NCBI GenBank assembly: GCA_023525975.1
Contig: CM042040.1
Location: 51,677,486 to 51,741,485, forward strand
DNA from: Smallanthus sonchifolius
Taxonomy: Eukaryota > Streptophyta > Magnoliopsida > Asterales > Asteraceae
DNA: 64,000 bases
Direction: 5' to 3'
Below the pieces are notes generated by a model that saw only the letters and a program-made list of their open reading frames with translations, did no database searches and was not told the origin of the DNA. The translations under genes were made by a program, and so were the position numbers. Shown piece after piece: positions 33,601 to 42,158 of this stretch. Every line of letters starts with the position of its first letter. Position 1 is the first letter of the stretch.

Positions 33601-35507
33601 CAAAAAGTGTGATATCACATAGTTTAACAGATGAAAGATTTCACAAACCTCTTACATACAAATTAATGACAAGAACAGTAGAAGATAGACTGATAAACAT
33701 AACACATTATTTAGAACCTACAAGTATACAATTTCTTGATTTTGCAGGAAATTATAGTATTAAATATGACATACCACAGATTAATATAAATCCTAAGCAT
33801 ATTAAATCTAGAGATTTTGTTTTAGGATTAAATTTCATATTAGGATTAAATGGTGCTATCACCATTACTAAAAACTTCATAACAATTAGTAAACAAATTT
33901 ATAGTTTTCCTACCCTCAGGTATAATAATATGGCCAAGATTGCTAATAAAAGAGGAGAAAAAGGAAACCTAGAATTCTTAAACAAAAATAGAAAGAAAAA
34001 CCAAATAGAAAACGAAGCCATACAGTTACTTACAAGCTTCATTTATAAAGAATTAGAAAAAGGACAGGATGTTACTAAGAGTATAAACCATCCTACTATT
34101 CTTCACCTAGAAAAAATAGGTCTTATAGGAGAAGATGTTACACAGTCTAAAGTCAAATATGTCTGTAAATTTAAGATCAAAAATCCAGACATAACTATAA
34201 GAAATATAAACATAGACTATAGTCCCCTTGATAGAGAAGAATTTAGAAAACAGATTACAGAAATGATTACACAAGGACTAATTAGAAAATCAGAAAGTCC
34301 ACACAGGTCCTCAGCATTCATAGTAAAAAACCATAGTGAAATAAAAAGAGGAAAACCTAGAATAGTATATAATTACAAAAGGTTAAATGACAATACAGAA
34401 GACGATGGATATAACATTCCTAATAAAGACAGTCTTATACAGCTTATTCAAGACAACAAAATATTTTCAAAGTTTGATTTAAAATCAGGATATAATCAAC
34501 TTCATTTAGAAGAAGATTTTAAAAAATGGACAGCCTTCACATGCTCAGAAGGATTATATGAATGGAATGTTCTTAGTTTTGGACTAAAGAACGCTCCATC
34601 GATTTTTCAAAGATATATGGACAGTTTATTTCTTAAATACAAATTTTGCCTTGTATACATTGATGATATACTTGTCGCCAGTAAAACAATTTCAGAACAT
34701 GAACAGCATTTACAACAGGTATTTGAAGAAATAAAAAAGAATGGGATAGTAGTATCCAAGAGAAAAATGGAGATTTTTAAACGAAAAATTTCATTTTTAG
34801 GACTCGAGATTGGAAATGGAAAAATCGAGTTACAGTCACATATTTCTACAAAAATTCTGGACTTTCCAGAAAAACTTACAACTTTAAAACAGATTCAAGC
34901 CTTTCTGGGGTTGGTCAATTATGCTAGAAAATTTATTCCAAATTTGTCTAAACTAGTTGGTCCTCTTTATAGCAAGACCACTAAAAATGGACAAAGAAAA
35001 TTTAATCAAGAAGATAGCATTTTGATTAGAAAAATAAAAGAACAAGTGAAAAAGATAGAACCATTAGAACTACCGCTTGTTACAGATTACATAATAATAG
35101 AAGTTGATGGATGCAAGGAAGGATGGGGAGCCGTCCTCCTTTGCAAACCAAACATACACAGTTATAAAAAGGAAGAAAAAATATGCTCCTACTCAAGTGG
35201 AAGCTTTAAGACTGGAACAAATTGGACTAGTCTAGATTTTGAAATACAGGCACTAATTAACGCTTTAGAAAAGTTTAAACTATTTTTACACAAAGATTTC
35301 ACAGTCAGAACAGACTGTGAAGCAATAGTTAAATTTATAAAAAATAATCAAAGTAAGAAAATGAACAGGACAAGATGGGTAAACCTTCAAAATATAATCC
35401 AAGGATGTGGTTATACTATACAGTTTGAACATATAAAGGGAAAAGATAACGGGATAGCAGACCTATTATCTCGAAACATAAATAAACTTCTTTTTGCAGA
35501 TGGATAA
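30609..35507 (+). CDS. EPRV copy C ORF2 polyprotein (MP-CP-PR-RT-RH)
   Basis: The 1632-aa frame starts at the first ATG after ORF1 (30609); the frame is also open upstream to a GTG at 30564 but without an ATG. Domains by residue from this ATG: a 30K-type movement protein at about 60-270; an acidic linker at 290-400; coat protein at about 490-720 with a Lys-rich tail; a CCHC finger at C772-C775-H780-C785; a second motif CX2CX11CX2CX4CX2C at 858-884, as in badnaviruses and tungroviruses; aspartic protease VDTGATKS with D994; RT with YIDD at 1350-1353; RNase H from D1500 to the DNGIADLLSR end. It would supply cell-to-cell movement, capsid and genome replication after self-cleavage. The frame has no internal stop. 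Confidence 0.93.
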   Translation: MNRQTRQEARNSTSNIRDIITSDSFINKILRRGSSSRSTPQTIQLEEEIDVDRNITLYNQHQLDILNPRTLYQTGRLNVNTTLIQSSREESLRVVNKMVEIDLFSPETIQKIKQSGKQFIHTGLIVIGIKALGRKDLGTKLLTLILDKSWKTEMKKAIISGMEIDLSSNSALFYCTPGILKDIKDLQKLKIALQTKGYENYEGNNIVISVGVLGKASNRSGMKYKVNIEGIVNTIASKSIQMIEPIRIDPEELAGLEWQITDLKEKESSNLVPKKSHIYEGIDGMQSLRFTDFKQEDRYEESTLPDDQTTYQDDTTTEHHRNEREYNFMNIESDDESEYGLPIYDTENEEDSEDELNFEFLKFEQEDIDYSSYDLQSCEETNTFKVEETNKTLEQIINRKFTETNIQDEVDDMIVECMLNLTMTYEESYNKLQEIFNLPLVKSIAKGDTMISDFYKQESIFVDQEYDTKPKRPYVDTNVGNTKEAMGREHWTKPTTSYQQESSYKGKGSRMPIGHIYSGNMLLLEQQKPQLWADEVLTWEQTVVRMWETNKKESMDMFSYLETTLGPTALGIWQSKKAHSPDQINRLKAIGDNPYNFTSQIRVLILGVDPAKNNTLIQDTAIRNLEQLSIADMKYVNEFTLDFTRLIAQTGQAMDDNLCDKYFIKLPGDLGKNIHEEWKKQYGNLEHLGIGPRITFTFSILEEKCKEVALQEQLKRNAFAFCKTAIYTPQAYGYYDKKKKIRKSTSYRKEYKPYKKYKDKYVKKPQSRTCKCFICGDPEHLANKCPNKRNNMERSNLIEQLNDYEIEAINTDNTDNESIYSIYSEEDKPIAKIAYTYTNTEDCKHEWNHRKGNNYIKCYICEYYPSIEKRSQCNVCFREICHICLKHVFCIEPEASTSKNKNSSEYEDKFEKIELAIEVNKLKIELLYNKVNRLEDVIEKKKGIEIPEINNMATEPEQPEQTLIQTSGSINMINIQCRLWLDNNTPIDLTALVDTGATKSVISHSLTDERFHKPLTYKLMTRTVEDRLINITHYLEPTSIQFLDFAGNYSIKYDIPQININPKHIKSRDFVLGLNFILGLNGAITITKNFITISKQIYSFPTLRYNNMAKIANKRGEKGNLEFLNKNRKKNQIENEAIQLLTSFIYKELEKGQDVTKSINHPTILHLEKIGLIGEDVTQSKVKYVCKFKIKNPDITIRNINIDYSPLDREEFRKQITEMITQGLIRKSESPHRSSAFIVKNHSEIKRGKPRIVYNYKRLNDNTEDDGYNIPNKDSLIQLIQDNKIFSKFDLKSGYNQLHLEEDFKKWTAFTCSEGLYEWNVLSFGLKNAPSIFQRYMDSLFLKYKFCLVYIDDILVASKTISEHEQHLQQVFEEIKKNGIVVSKRKMEIFKRKISFLGLEIGNGKIELQSHISTKILDFPEKLTTLKQIQAFLGLVNYARKFIPNLSKLVGPLYSKTTKNGQRKFNQEDSILIRKIKEQVKKIEPLELPLVTDYIIIEVDGCKEGWGAVLLCKPNIHSYKKEEKICSYSSGSFKTGTNWTSLDFEIQALINALEKFKLFLHKDFTVRTDCEAIVKFIKNNQSKKMNRTRWVNLQNIIQGCGYTIQFEHIKGKDNGIADLLSRNINKLLFADG
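35488..35499 (+). promoter_or_regulatory. Candidate 3' splice site abutting the ORF3 ATG
   Basis: TTCTTTTTGCAG is a polypyrimidine tract with a terminal AG, and the next base is the A of the ORF3 ATG. The same sequence precedes ORF3 in copy B. Paired with the leader donor at 29591 it would give a short mRNA with ORF3 first. This is a prediction from sequence only. Confidence 0.5.
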
Positions 35508-37353
35508 AAACAGAGGAAAAGAAAAAATGGTCGTTCGACCAAAACAGTCTAGACAGAGCCCATCTCCGATGAGCACTTCATCGAATGAAGATGAAAAAAC
35601 AGAGAAATTGCTAAGCCAAGCCATAACAGCCAGTCAAAAACAAAGTTCTAAACAGATATCACAGCACTTTTTCTACACCCAACCTCCACAAAATCCTATA
35701 CCACCATCTTACTTCCTCACACAACCTCAACCATCACCACAAAATCCCACAATCTACCCCAAAACACCCAAAAAACCTACACCCCAAAAACCTACAACAA
35801 TACCCAAACCTTCAACCATATCATTTGGCTCTTATGCCTTACAAATTTGTACAGACCAACATACAAAATTTCGCCCTATTAGTGGCATAAAACCAACAGA
35901 TAAGCAGCAATGCTTGTTAGACAACCTGTGGCATGTGCAGACTATGCCTCATGCCTCTGCCTTTAAAGTACAGATCTTAAATGCTTTGAGCATTTATTTT
36001 CATGAACAGCAGGCTAAAAGTCCTGAAACACAGATTACAAAGCCAAAGTTTACACACTACATCATTTTTAGAGGAACCAAGATTGGTATCTTCAATAAAT
36101 GGGAAACAGTTATAAAACATATACAGTGTCCAGGACCAATTTACAAAGGCTATCAAAGCTTCTCTGACGCTTTAAAGACAGCCAGAGAACATTTTGGTAT
36201 AGACAGTTTTTACATAGAACCTGAAGAAGTTCAGACGTTCTCACAGATTACACAGACTAGCCAAACACAAATTATAAAGGCACAAGAAGAAACAATTGCA
36301 AAGTTGCAAGAACAACTTCTTGAACAAGGAAAAAATAAACAGTCTATACAAAGCCTTGTTGAAATTAACATTCTTAAACAGAAAGTTGGCATCCTTGAAG
36401 CCAACAATACACAGCTGTTACAGAAACTAGAAAGAAAAGAAGAAAGCTCTAGTAGCTCTAGAAGCTATGACGCCTTCAAAGCCAGAATGATGGACACTCC
36501 CTGGAAGACTTGCCTTCAAACCTTGATAGACCAGTTTCCAGAATTTGACAGCATTGTATCACAAAAAATCTGCTCAGAATTCCCCCTTGTGATATACGAG
36601 TTACAACTTAGAGTAATGATGATTGCTCTAAATGAAGAAAAATATAAAGGAGTTACAGTGGTAGAAAGAACAGATAATGAAGAAAATGGAACCTGCCTTC
36701 TTCTCCTACAAATAAACCTGAAAACTACAGACATGCCACAAGATCTAATCCTACAGTTTTACCATAATGGAATGATAGATTATATCGAAATGGGTTTAGA
36801 TCCAAAAACAGAAAGCATTATAAACCTTTTCGGTGAAAAATTTATTATTGCCACCGGAAACATCAGTACACACATATTCCCTCCATATATTGGATGTAAA
36901 TTCTTTTCCTCCTTTCCTTATGCTAATGATCACACCTACAGACCTGCCAGAAAAAGGGTGTTCATCAGCCACAAACCCTCCAGAAAAGATTACCTTAAAC
37001 AATTAGCAGTTAAACAAGAAATTATCTTCTCAGACTTATACTGGGTCGATAATTTAGCCAGCCTACAAACCAAAGCCACAAACACTAAAGATACTAAACA
37101 TTTCATTACCCAAAACCAACAAACCCCCTATTTACCTTCAGGCTTTCATTGGGAAGATTTCCATCTTATAGAAGAAGGACACTATATACAGATATGGACA
37201 CACAAAAATTGGAACATACTCATCCCCTTCACCGGAGAAGGAGATACCTTGGAATTACAGCACATAATTAATACAGAATGGGATCACGACATAGGTGATT
37301 CAGACGACACAGGAACGCCACCATCTCTACCAGATACACACAGAGACTTCTAG
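35500..37353 (+). CDS. EPRV copy C ORF3, viroplasmin/transactivator-like protein
   Basis: A 617-aa frame whose ATG overlaps the ORF2 stop (ATGGATAA). The N-terminus is basic and Ser-rich, then Pro-rich (about 60-105). A caulimovirus viroplasmin/RNase H1-N-like block, HYIIFRGTKIGIFNKWE, lies at about residues 185-235, and a coiled coil at about 250-315. The C-terminal half is unique to this virus as far as I can see. In caulimoviruses such a protein forms inclusion bodies in the cytoplasm and allows reinitiation on polycistronic RNA, which fits the tightly overlapping ORFs here. It is the only one of the three ORF3 copies without the TAG. Confidence 0.85.
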   Translation: MDKNRGKEKMVVRPKQSRQSPSPMSTSSNEDEKTEKLLSQAITASQKQSSKQISQHFFYTQPPQNPIPPSYFLTQPQPSPQNPTIYPKTPKKPTPQKPTTIPKPSTISFGSYALQICTDQHTKFRPISGIKPTDKQQCLLDNLWHVQTMPHASAFKVQILNALSIYFHEQQAKSPETQITKPKFTHYIIFRGTKIGIFNKWETVIKHIQCPGPIYKGYQSFSDALKTAREHFGIDSFYIEPEEVQTFSQITQTSQTQIIKAQEETIAKLQEQLLEQGKNKQSIQSLVEINILKQKVGILEANNTQLLQKLERKEESSSSSRSYDAFKARMMDTPWKTCLQTLIDQFPEFDSIVSQKICSEFPLVIYELQLRVMMIALNEEKYKGVTVVERTDNEENGTCLLLLQINLKTTDMPQDLILQFYHNGMIDYIEMGLDPKTESIINLFGEKFIIATGNISTHIFPPYIGCKFFSSFPYANDHTYRPARKRVFISHKPSRKDYLKQLAVKQEIIFSDLYWVDNLASLQTKATNTKDTKHFITQNQQTPYLPSGFHWEDFHLIEEGHYIQIWTHKNWNILIPFTGEGDTLELQHIINTEWDHDIGDSDDTGTPPSLPDTHRDF

Positions 37354-38065
37354 AAAGAGAAATACGTAAGCAATGACGTTTCCGTCTCAATAATTTGAAG
37401 AAACGTAAGCACTTACGTCACTACACATTACAGACGCGTCTGGCCGACAAAAGTTAGCTTCTGGCCGACAAAAGTTGTAATTATTTTCTTTTACTGTAGA
37501 GAAATAGTGTAAAGATGTTTTGTTTTCTAGTCTCTTTAATTTAGGACCGTTTCTTTTGTTTGATTGTTTTCCTTTTCTCTGCCTATATAAGAGCAGACGA
37601 GTTTCATTTGTAAACACACCGAAATATTATCATTGAATGCAATCAAGTTCATTCATGAGCAACTAATCTCTCTCTCTCTGGTTTCTTAAGAGTCAGTCCT
37701 TATCTTCATAGTTCTTCAAGTCCTTCAAGTCCTTCATACTATACCCCAGATAAAAAAAAAAATTAAAAAAAAAAAAAAAGTGTTTAGATTCATATTTCTG
37801 CAAATATTTCAACAAGTTCCGCTGCTATCTTCTGCAATCATACTGTAAGTATCTTTCATGTTGGTTGCTTTAAGATTAAAAAAAAAAAAAAAAAAAAAAT
37901 ATTTTTGGTATCTAGCCTGGAAGCCTCTAACCTGCTATGAGATCATTCGTGATTCGGACCAAAAGTCTAGGCAACCCTGAGTGAAACAACGGCACGTACC
38001 ATCTTTATTTTATTTTTAAAGTTTTTTCTAAAAAAAAAAAAATTCTCTGATCACCTCCTCAAAAG

Positions 38066-38067
<2 letters not shown>
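37354..38067 (+). promoter_or_regulatory. EPRV copy C terminal intergenic region
   Basis: This repeats the intergenic region upstream of copy C: the ACGTAAG/TGACG motifs, the paired CTGGCCGACAAAAGTT, TATATAA at 37584-37590, the 9-codon short ORF, the GTAAGTAT donor and the A-tracts. Copy-specific changes are an extra AAGTCCTTC and a TT inside the first A-tract. It ends after AAAAGTT at 38067, at the first base of the absent primer site. It could provide RNA 3'-end signals for copy C, but I saw no clear AATAAA. Confidence 0.85.

Positions 38068-38126
<59 letters not shown>
38068..38126. repeat. (TA)n microsatellite at the EPRV right border
   Basis: About 56 bp of uninterrupted AT dinucleotides starts immediately where viral sequence stops. 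Further (TA)n and (CA)n lie at 38158-38184. On the left, the viral block is preceded by a shorter (AT)n at 19210-19221. Confidence 0.95.
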
Positions 38127-38157
38127 CTCAAGGGGGAGTTTTCTTATGAACTTCACC
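38127..38157. repeat. 31-bp repeat of the left host flank
   Basis: The 31 bases starting CTCAAGGGGGAG and ending GAACTTCACC are identical to 19179-19209, the right end of the TIR element on the other side of the viral block. The viral block is therefore bracketed by a direct repeat of host sequence. Confidence 0.9.
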
Positions 38158-38184
38158 CTATATATATATATACACACACACACA

Positions 38185-38755
38185 CCGGTAGGAAACCCGC
38201 GCGATGCAGCAACGACAATTTACAATGCAGTATTTTTTTCTGTTACTTGATCAATTCTCTCGTGATATATTATACAGTACTTCTGTTAGTTTTTTTAATA
38301 TCTTCTTTGTTTCACTGTTACAGCTGATGGATAATTTTTTTAGTTAAACATATTTTCGTAGCGATGCAAGAAACATACAAAAATGTGTAAATTATTTTAT
38401 TTTTAATGTGATTAAAAATAAGGATTGAAATGTGTGGATGTTACATAAAGATAAAATTTAAAATTCACGTTCAAATCAGATATGATTTTTTAACTTGGGG
38501 TTTTCGAAAAAAAAATTATCATCAATAGTAATTAAATTGTTTCAGCTTATCAAAAGAACTGACCGTTCTATGCATACAAACATTCAAGTACAAACATGTC
38601 AACCTATTCTTTTTATACTTTGAAAATGAATAAGAAAAACGAAAAAATATGTATTTAGCAACATATTTTTATATACGTGTATTTTATTATACTGATACAA
38701 AATTGGTAGAGTCGAGATCAAGCCCTACAAAGGTAAATCTCAAACATCTATCCAG
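38185..38755. other. AT-rich intergenic sequence
   Basis: After the (CA)n comes ACCGGTAGGAAACCCGCGCGATG and then AT-rich sequence with short runs. I see no ORF, RNA gene or repeat structure that I can name. Confidence 0.4.
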
Positions 38756-38972
38756 TGACGGAGTCAGAAATTATTTCTAATGGGGTCGCTTTTTTTCTAT
38801 GTTCAAACTTCTAAGTTACCGACTATAATTTTTTTGGGCCGGTTCGGGTGATCGGGTCAGGTTGTCGGGTTGCTCACATAATAAGATACGATACGATAAT
38901 GAAAATGCATCGTCATTATAACCAAACAGTAAAAATACAATGTCATTAGAAATAAGTAAAAAACAATAGATC

Positions 38973-39216
38973 CTAAAGTTGTTCCCTACGAGTTTTCATC
39001 TTTTGAAAACGATCCATTACATTTTCGACCAAAACATTTTTAAAGAACTCATTTTCAATGAAACAAATGCAAGAATCGTTCATATATTAATCACTCATCC
39101 GGTTACACAAATTTGTCTTCACATGCTTCACTAAAGAAAAACATCTCTCAACACTTGCTGTTGCAACCGGTAAAACTAGTGATAACTTTAATAAACGATA
39201 GACCAACGGACAATCA
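38973..39216 (-). pseudogene. hAT transposase C-terminal dimerisation domain, relic
   Basis: The minus-strand reading gives LSLVLPVATASVERCFSLVK, then HVKTNLCNRMSD, a TAA stop, YMNDSCICFIENEFFKNV and finally MKTRREQL with TAG at 38973-38975. The LPVATASVERCFS and NRM-D blocks are hallmarks of the hAT (Ac-like, TTF-type) dimerisation domain. The in-frame stop and the absence of any upstream catalytic part show a dead fragment. Flanking 38755-38880 (GTGACGGAGTCAGAAATT, GGGTCG) probably belongs to the same old insertion. Confidence 0.85.
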
Positions 39217-40162
39217 ATGTGTAAATATTCAATAATCAATACTAATTCATTAATCAAGAATTAATAATAAGTAATACCTAAAATTTTAAGTTTGAAAAAA
39301 AAAATGAAAACTAACCTTGTTTTTGGTTCATAATTGTTGTTAGAGACTTGATAAGATAATGTTGATTTGTTATGAACTACCAACTATAATCTTGAAGCCT
39401 TGAAGGAACTTAGGAAGCACACTGCACACCGAAGCAGGAGGCGGCAATATTGGCCGGAAACTTGGAAAGGAAGCAGGAGGAAATTGGAATTCGGATAGTC
39501 CCTGTTTGCGTGATTTATTTGTTATTTTTTAATTAGGTTTAAGTAATTAATACTAAATAAATTATAAATAGGTTAGTTGGGTTATAATTAATTAAGTTAT
39601 GGGTTTAAAAATAATGAGTCTTGTAGAGTTATAGGTTTAGAGTTAATTAATTTATGGGCTTAAAGTTAGATTACTTATGGGCTTATAGTAAATAAATCTA
39701 ACTTATAGCTTTATTGTAACATCCCAAAAATAAAACGACAGTTATAATAACGGAATAAACGAACGAGGCATGACGGGTCGGGTCGGATGGGTCAGTGGGC
39801 TATAAATAGCCAATGCCACCCCTTTTCTCTCATTTGCAACTTTTTAGAGAGAGAAACCGTAAAGAGAGAAAGTTGGCGGATCGACCTGAAACTTCAGCAA
39901 GGTGTTACTCCATAACTCGTGAGAAGAACCTCCGGATCAGAAACTCGATTCAGGTAACAATCCGACCTAAATCTAAGTTTAAGTTCGTTTTTGGGTTTTT
40001 CGGGTTTTGGGTGAAAAGGTAAGGCTTGAACGGATGAAACTGAAAGATAATCATGGATTTGAGTTCCTTAATGGAAAACGAACGTTTTGAATGCAAACAG
40101 GTTCGGGATCTTGACATGATCAGACCCGAATGCGAAAGTTAGGGTTTTTCGCGAAGAACAGG

Positions 40163-40288
40163 TCGTGCGCACTTGCTAAGTGCGCACGGAGCAGGTCATG
40201 CGCACTTGCTAAGTGCGCAGGAGGAGGGACCTGCGCACTTGATAAGTGCGCAGGCAGCAGGGTCTGCGCACTTGCTAAGTGCGCAGAC
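40163..40288. repeat. Four-copy palindrome array in the LTR
   Basis: Four near-perfect palindromes, TGCGCACTT-GC/GA-TAAGTGCGCA, lie about 32-34 bp apart with GC-rich spacers. The whole array is missing from the 3' LTR. It occupies the same place as a different palindrome array in the solo LTR at 8652-11142. Confidence 0.95.
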
Positions 40289-40899
40289 ATCAGAACTGAT
40301 TAAGTGAAGTCAGTATGTTAGAATGGTTAAACCGTTAGAGTCGGGATTGGTCTGATGTGTATTTAACTAATCAATTCAGATCGGAAGTGACGTTGTTGGA
40401 CCTTCGTTTAGGACAACCCATATTAGTGTATCAGGTGAGTTCTAGAGCCCTCTTTTAAATGTTTTGTTAAATGTTTTGGGCTGGTGTGCATACTTACGAA
40501 ACGATGTTTTAACGAAATGATGTTTTAACGAAATGATGTTTTAACGAAACGATGTTTTAACGAAATGATGTTTTAACGAAACGATGTTTACGAAAGGAAA
40601 GGTTATGAAGTGTTTTTGCCAAAAAGGCTTACGAATGTTTATGAACGGTCTAAATGAGGAAAGGTTTAATGAAAAGGGAAAGAGGTAAAGGTTTAAAGAA
40701 GTCATTACAAATCTAATCTGTCGAATGAATGGAATTGACGAACGAAGTCTGGGAATGTGATTCCCAGCCTTGTGGTAGATTATGGACAGCGAGCCATAGT
40801 TACCATAAGAACAACAGGGCAGTGTCTTGGTGGCCTGTCTATGGTTTTGATGTTGTACAACTGGTAAGGGAGTAACGACGGTTACTCGGGTGATGACGA

Positions 40900-41265
40900 T
40901 CATCCTAAGTGAATGGTAATGGGAAATCAATGACGGCGATACGTAACGGTTGGTTTCCAAAGGAAAGATGCGTGTTGGGCAATGACGGCGATACGTAACG
41001 GTTGACCCCACGTATTGAATGGTAATGGGAAATCAATGACGGCGATACGTAACGGTTGGTTTCCAAAGGAAAGATGCGTGTTGGGCAATGACGGCGATAC
41101 GTAACGGTTGACCCCACGTATTGAACGGTAATGGGAAATCAATGACGGCGATACGTAACGTTTGATTTACAAAGGAAAGATGCGTGTTGGGCAATGACGG
41201 CGATACGTAACGGTTGACCCCACGTATTGAATGGTTGTGGCAATGACGGCGATACGTAACGGTTG
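40900..41265. repeat. About 106-bp tandem repeats in the LTR
   Basis: The unit contains AATGACGGCGATACGTAACG twice with alternating flanks (GGTTTCCAAAGGAAAGATGC, then GACCCCACGTATTGAATGG). About three units plus a partial are present, and the 3' LTR has the same number (47540-47890). The LTR fragment at 1-1259 has only one partial copy. Confidence 0.9.
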
Positions 41266-41831
41266 CCCACAACATCAAGGGTCCCTTCGGGAACACAAAG
41301 ACGCGTAACGATACAGAATTTAGATAATAATGTATGACTTAAATGAATGTTAAAAAGTTTTAATGAACGATCCGTTTAACGGTGTTTATGATTATGATGT
41401 TGATGATGATATGGGTACGAAACCTTTTTAAAGATGTTATTATTACATGCTTTTGTGAAAGGTTTTACTAAATGAATGAATGATATGTTTTTGGCAAATG
41501 TTGATGTTAAAGTTTTTATGAAATGCTAGAACCCACCAGCGTAGCTGACTTTTTAGTATGCACATTCAGGTTAAGGCAGGTATGGACGATGGACGGTGAT
41601 GCTTGGCAAGCGAGAAGAGTTACCCGGTCGATCATGAAGACTGGCATCCCGTTATGAGTTGTTTATGTTAAGTTTATGTATTTGACAATATACGCTTCCG
41701 CATGTATGAACAAGTTTTTAGTTATGTTGAATGAAATTTTCCGCTGCGTTATTTGATATTCCTGTTTAAGAACTGTTTGTGAATGAGTAAATCCAACAAG
41801 TGAGGCCTCCCGGGTTTGGGGCCTTACAAGT

Positions 41832-41844
41832 TGGTATCAAAGCA
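41832..41844 (+). promoter_or_regulatory. Gypsy primer-binding site
   Basis: TGGTATCAAAGCA follows the 5' LTR after three bases and matches plant initiator tRNA-Met primer sites except for one A-for-G. Confidence 0.9.
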
Positions 41845-42158
41845 ATAGTTTGAGAGATTCGGACACTCCCAGTGTCTGAACTTAAACTTTGAATGGGACC
41901 GAAAGCGGATGCCAGTACAGGTAACTCGAGCCAAAGCATCAGGTATGAAAAGTAGAGTATGTGTATGTAGTATGCCTTAGAAAGGGGTAGGTAAGGACTT
42001 GTGTTCTGATGGAATCACAAAGGTGGTCAAATAGAAATCGAAGGGTAGTGTAATGGTTAAATGCAGATGGCCAGTGTATATTAACATCTTACAGTACTTA
42101 TTGAATTTTATTTGTTAACTAGCGTGATGACATTGGATTTCTTGTCTTATAGAACGAA

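Larger units (their letters stand above)
29808..38067 (+). mobile_element. EPRV copy C, full-length unit
   Basis: One complete viral unit from primer site to primer site. It has a leader end, ORF1, ORF2, ORF3 and a second intergenic region with a promoter. All three ORFs are open, unlike A and B. It is joined head to tail to copy B and ends at the first base of where the next primer site would be, then enters (TA)n. Genome organisation and domains place it in Caulimoviridae; I cannot assign a genus from memory. Confidence 0.95.
39715..41828 (+). repeat. 5' LTR (2114 bp)
   Basis: TATAAATA at 39801-39808 gives the promoter, followed by a CT/GA-rich start region. A palindrome array lies at 40163-40288, then CGATACGTAACGGTT repeats at 40920-41265. 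It ends in CA just before the primer site. The minus-strand ORFs at 40541-41296 are translations of the repeats. Confidence 0.95.

Noticed and set aside
40541..41296. Several overlapping minus-strand ORFs repeating VTYRRHC
   Set aside because: They are translations of the 106-bp LTR repeats and recur in the other LTR at 47168-47923.
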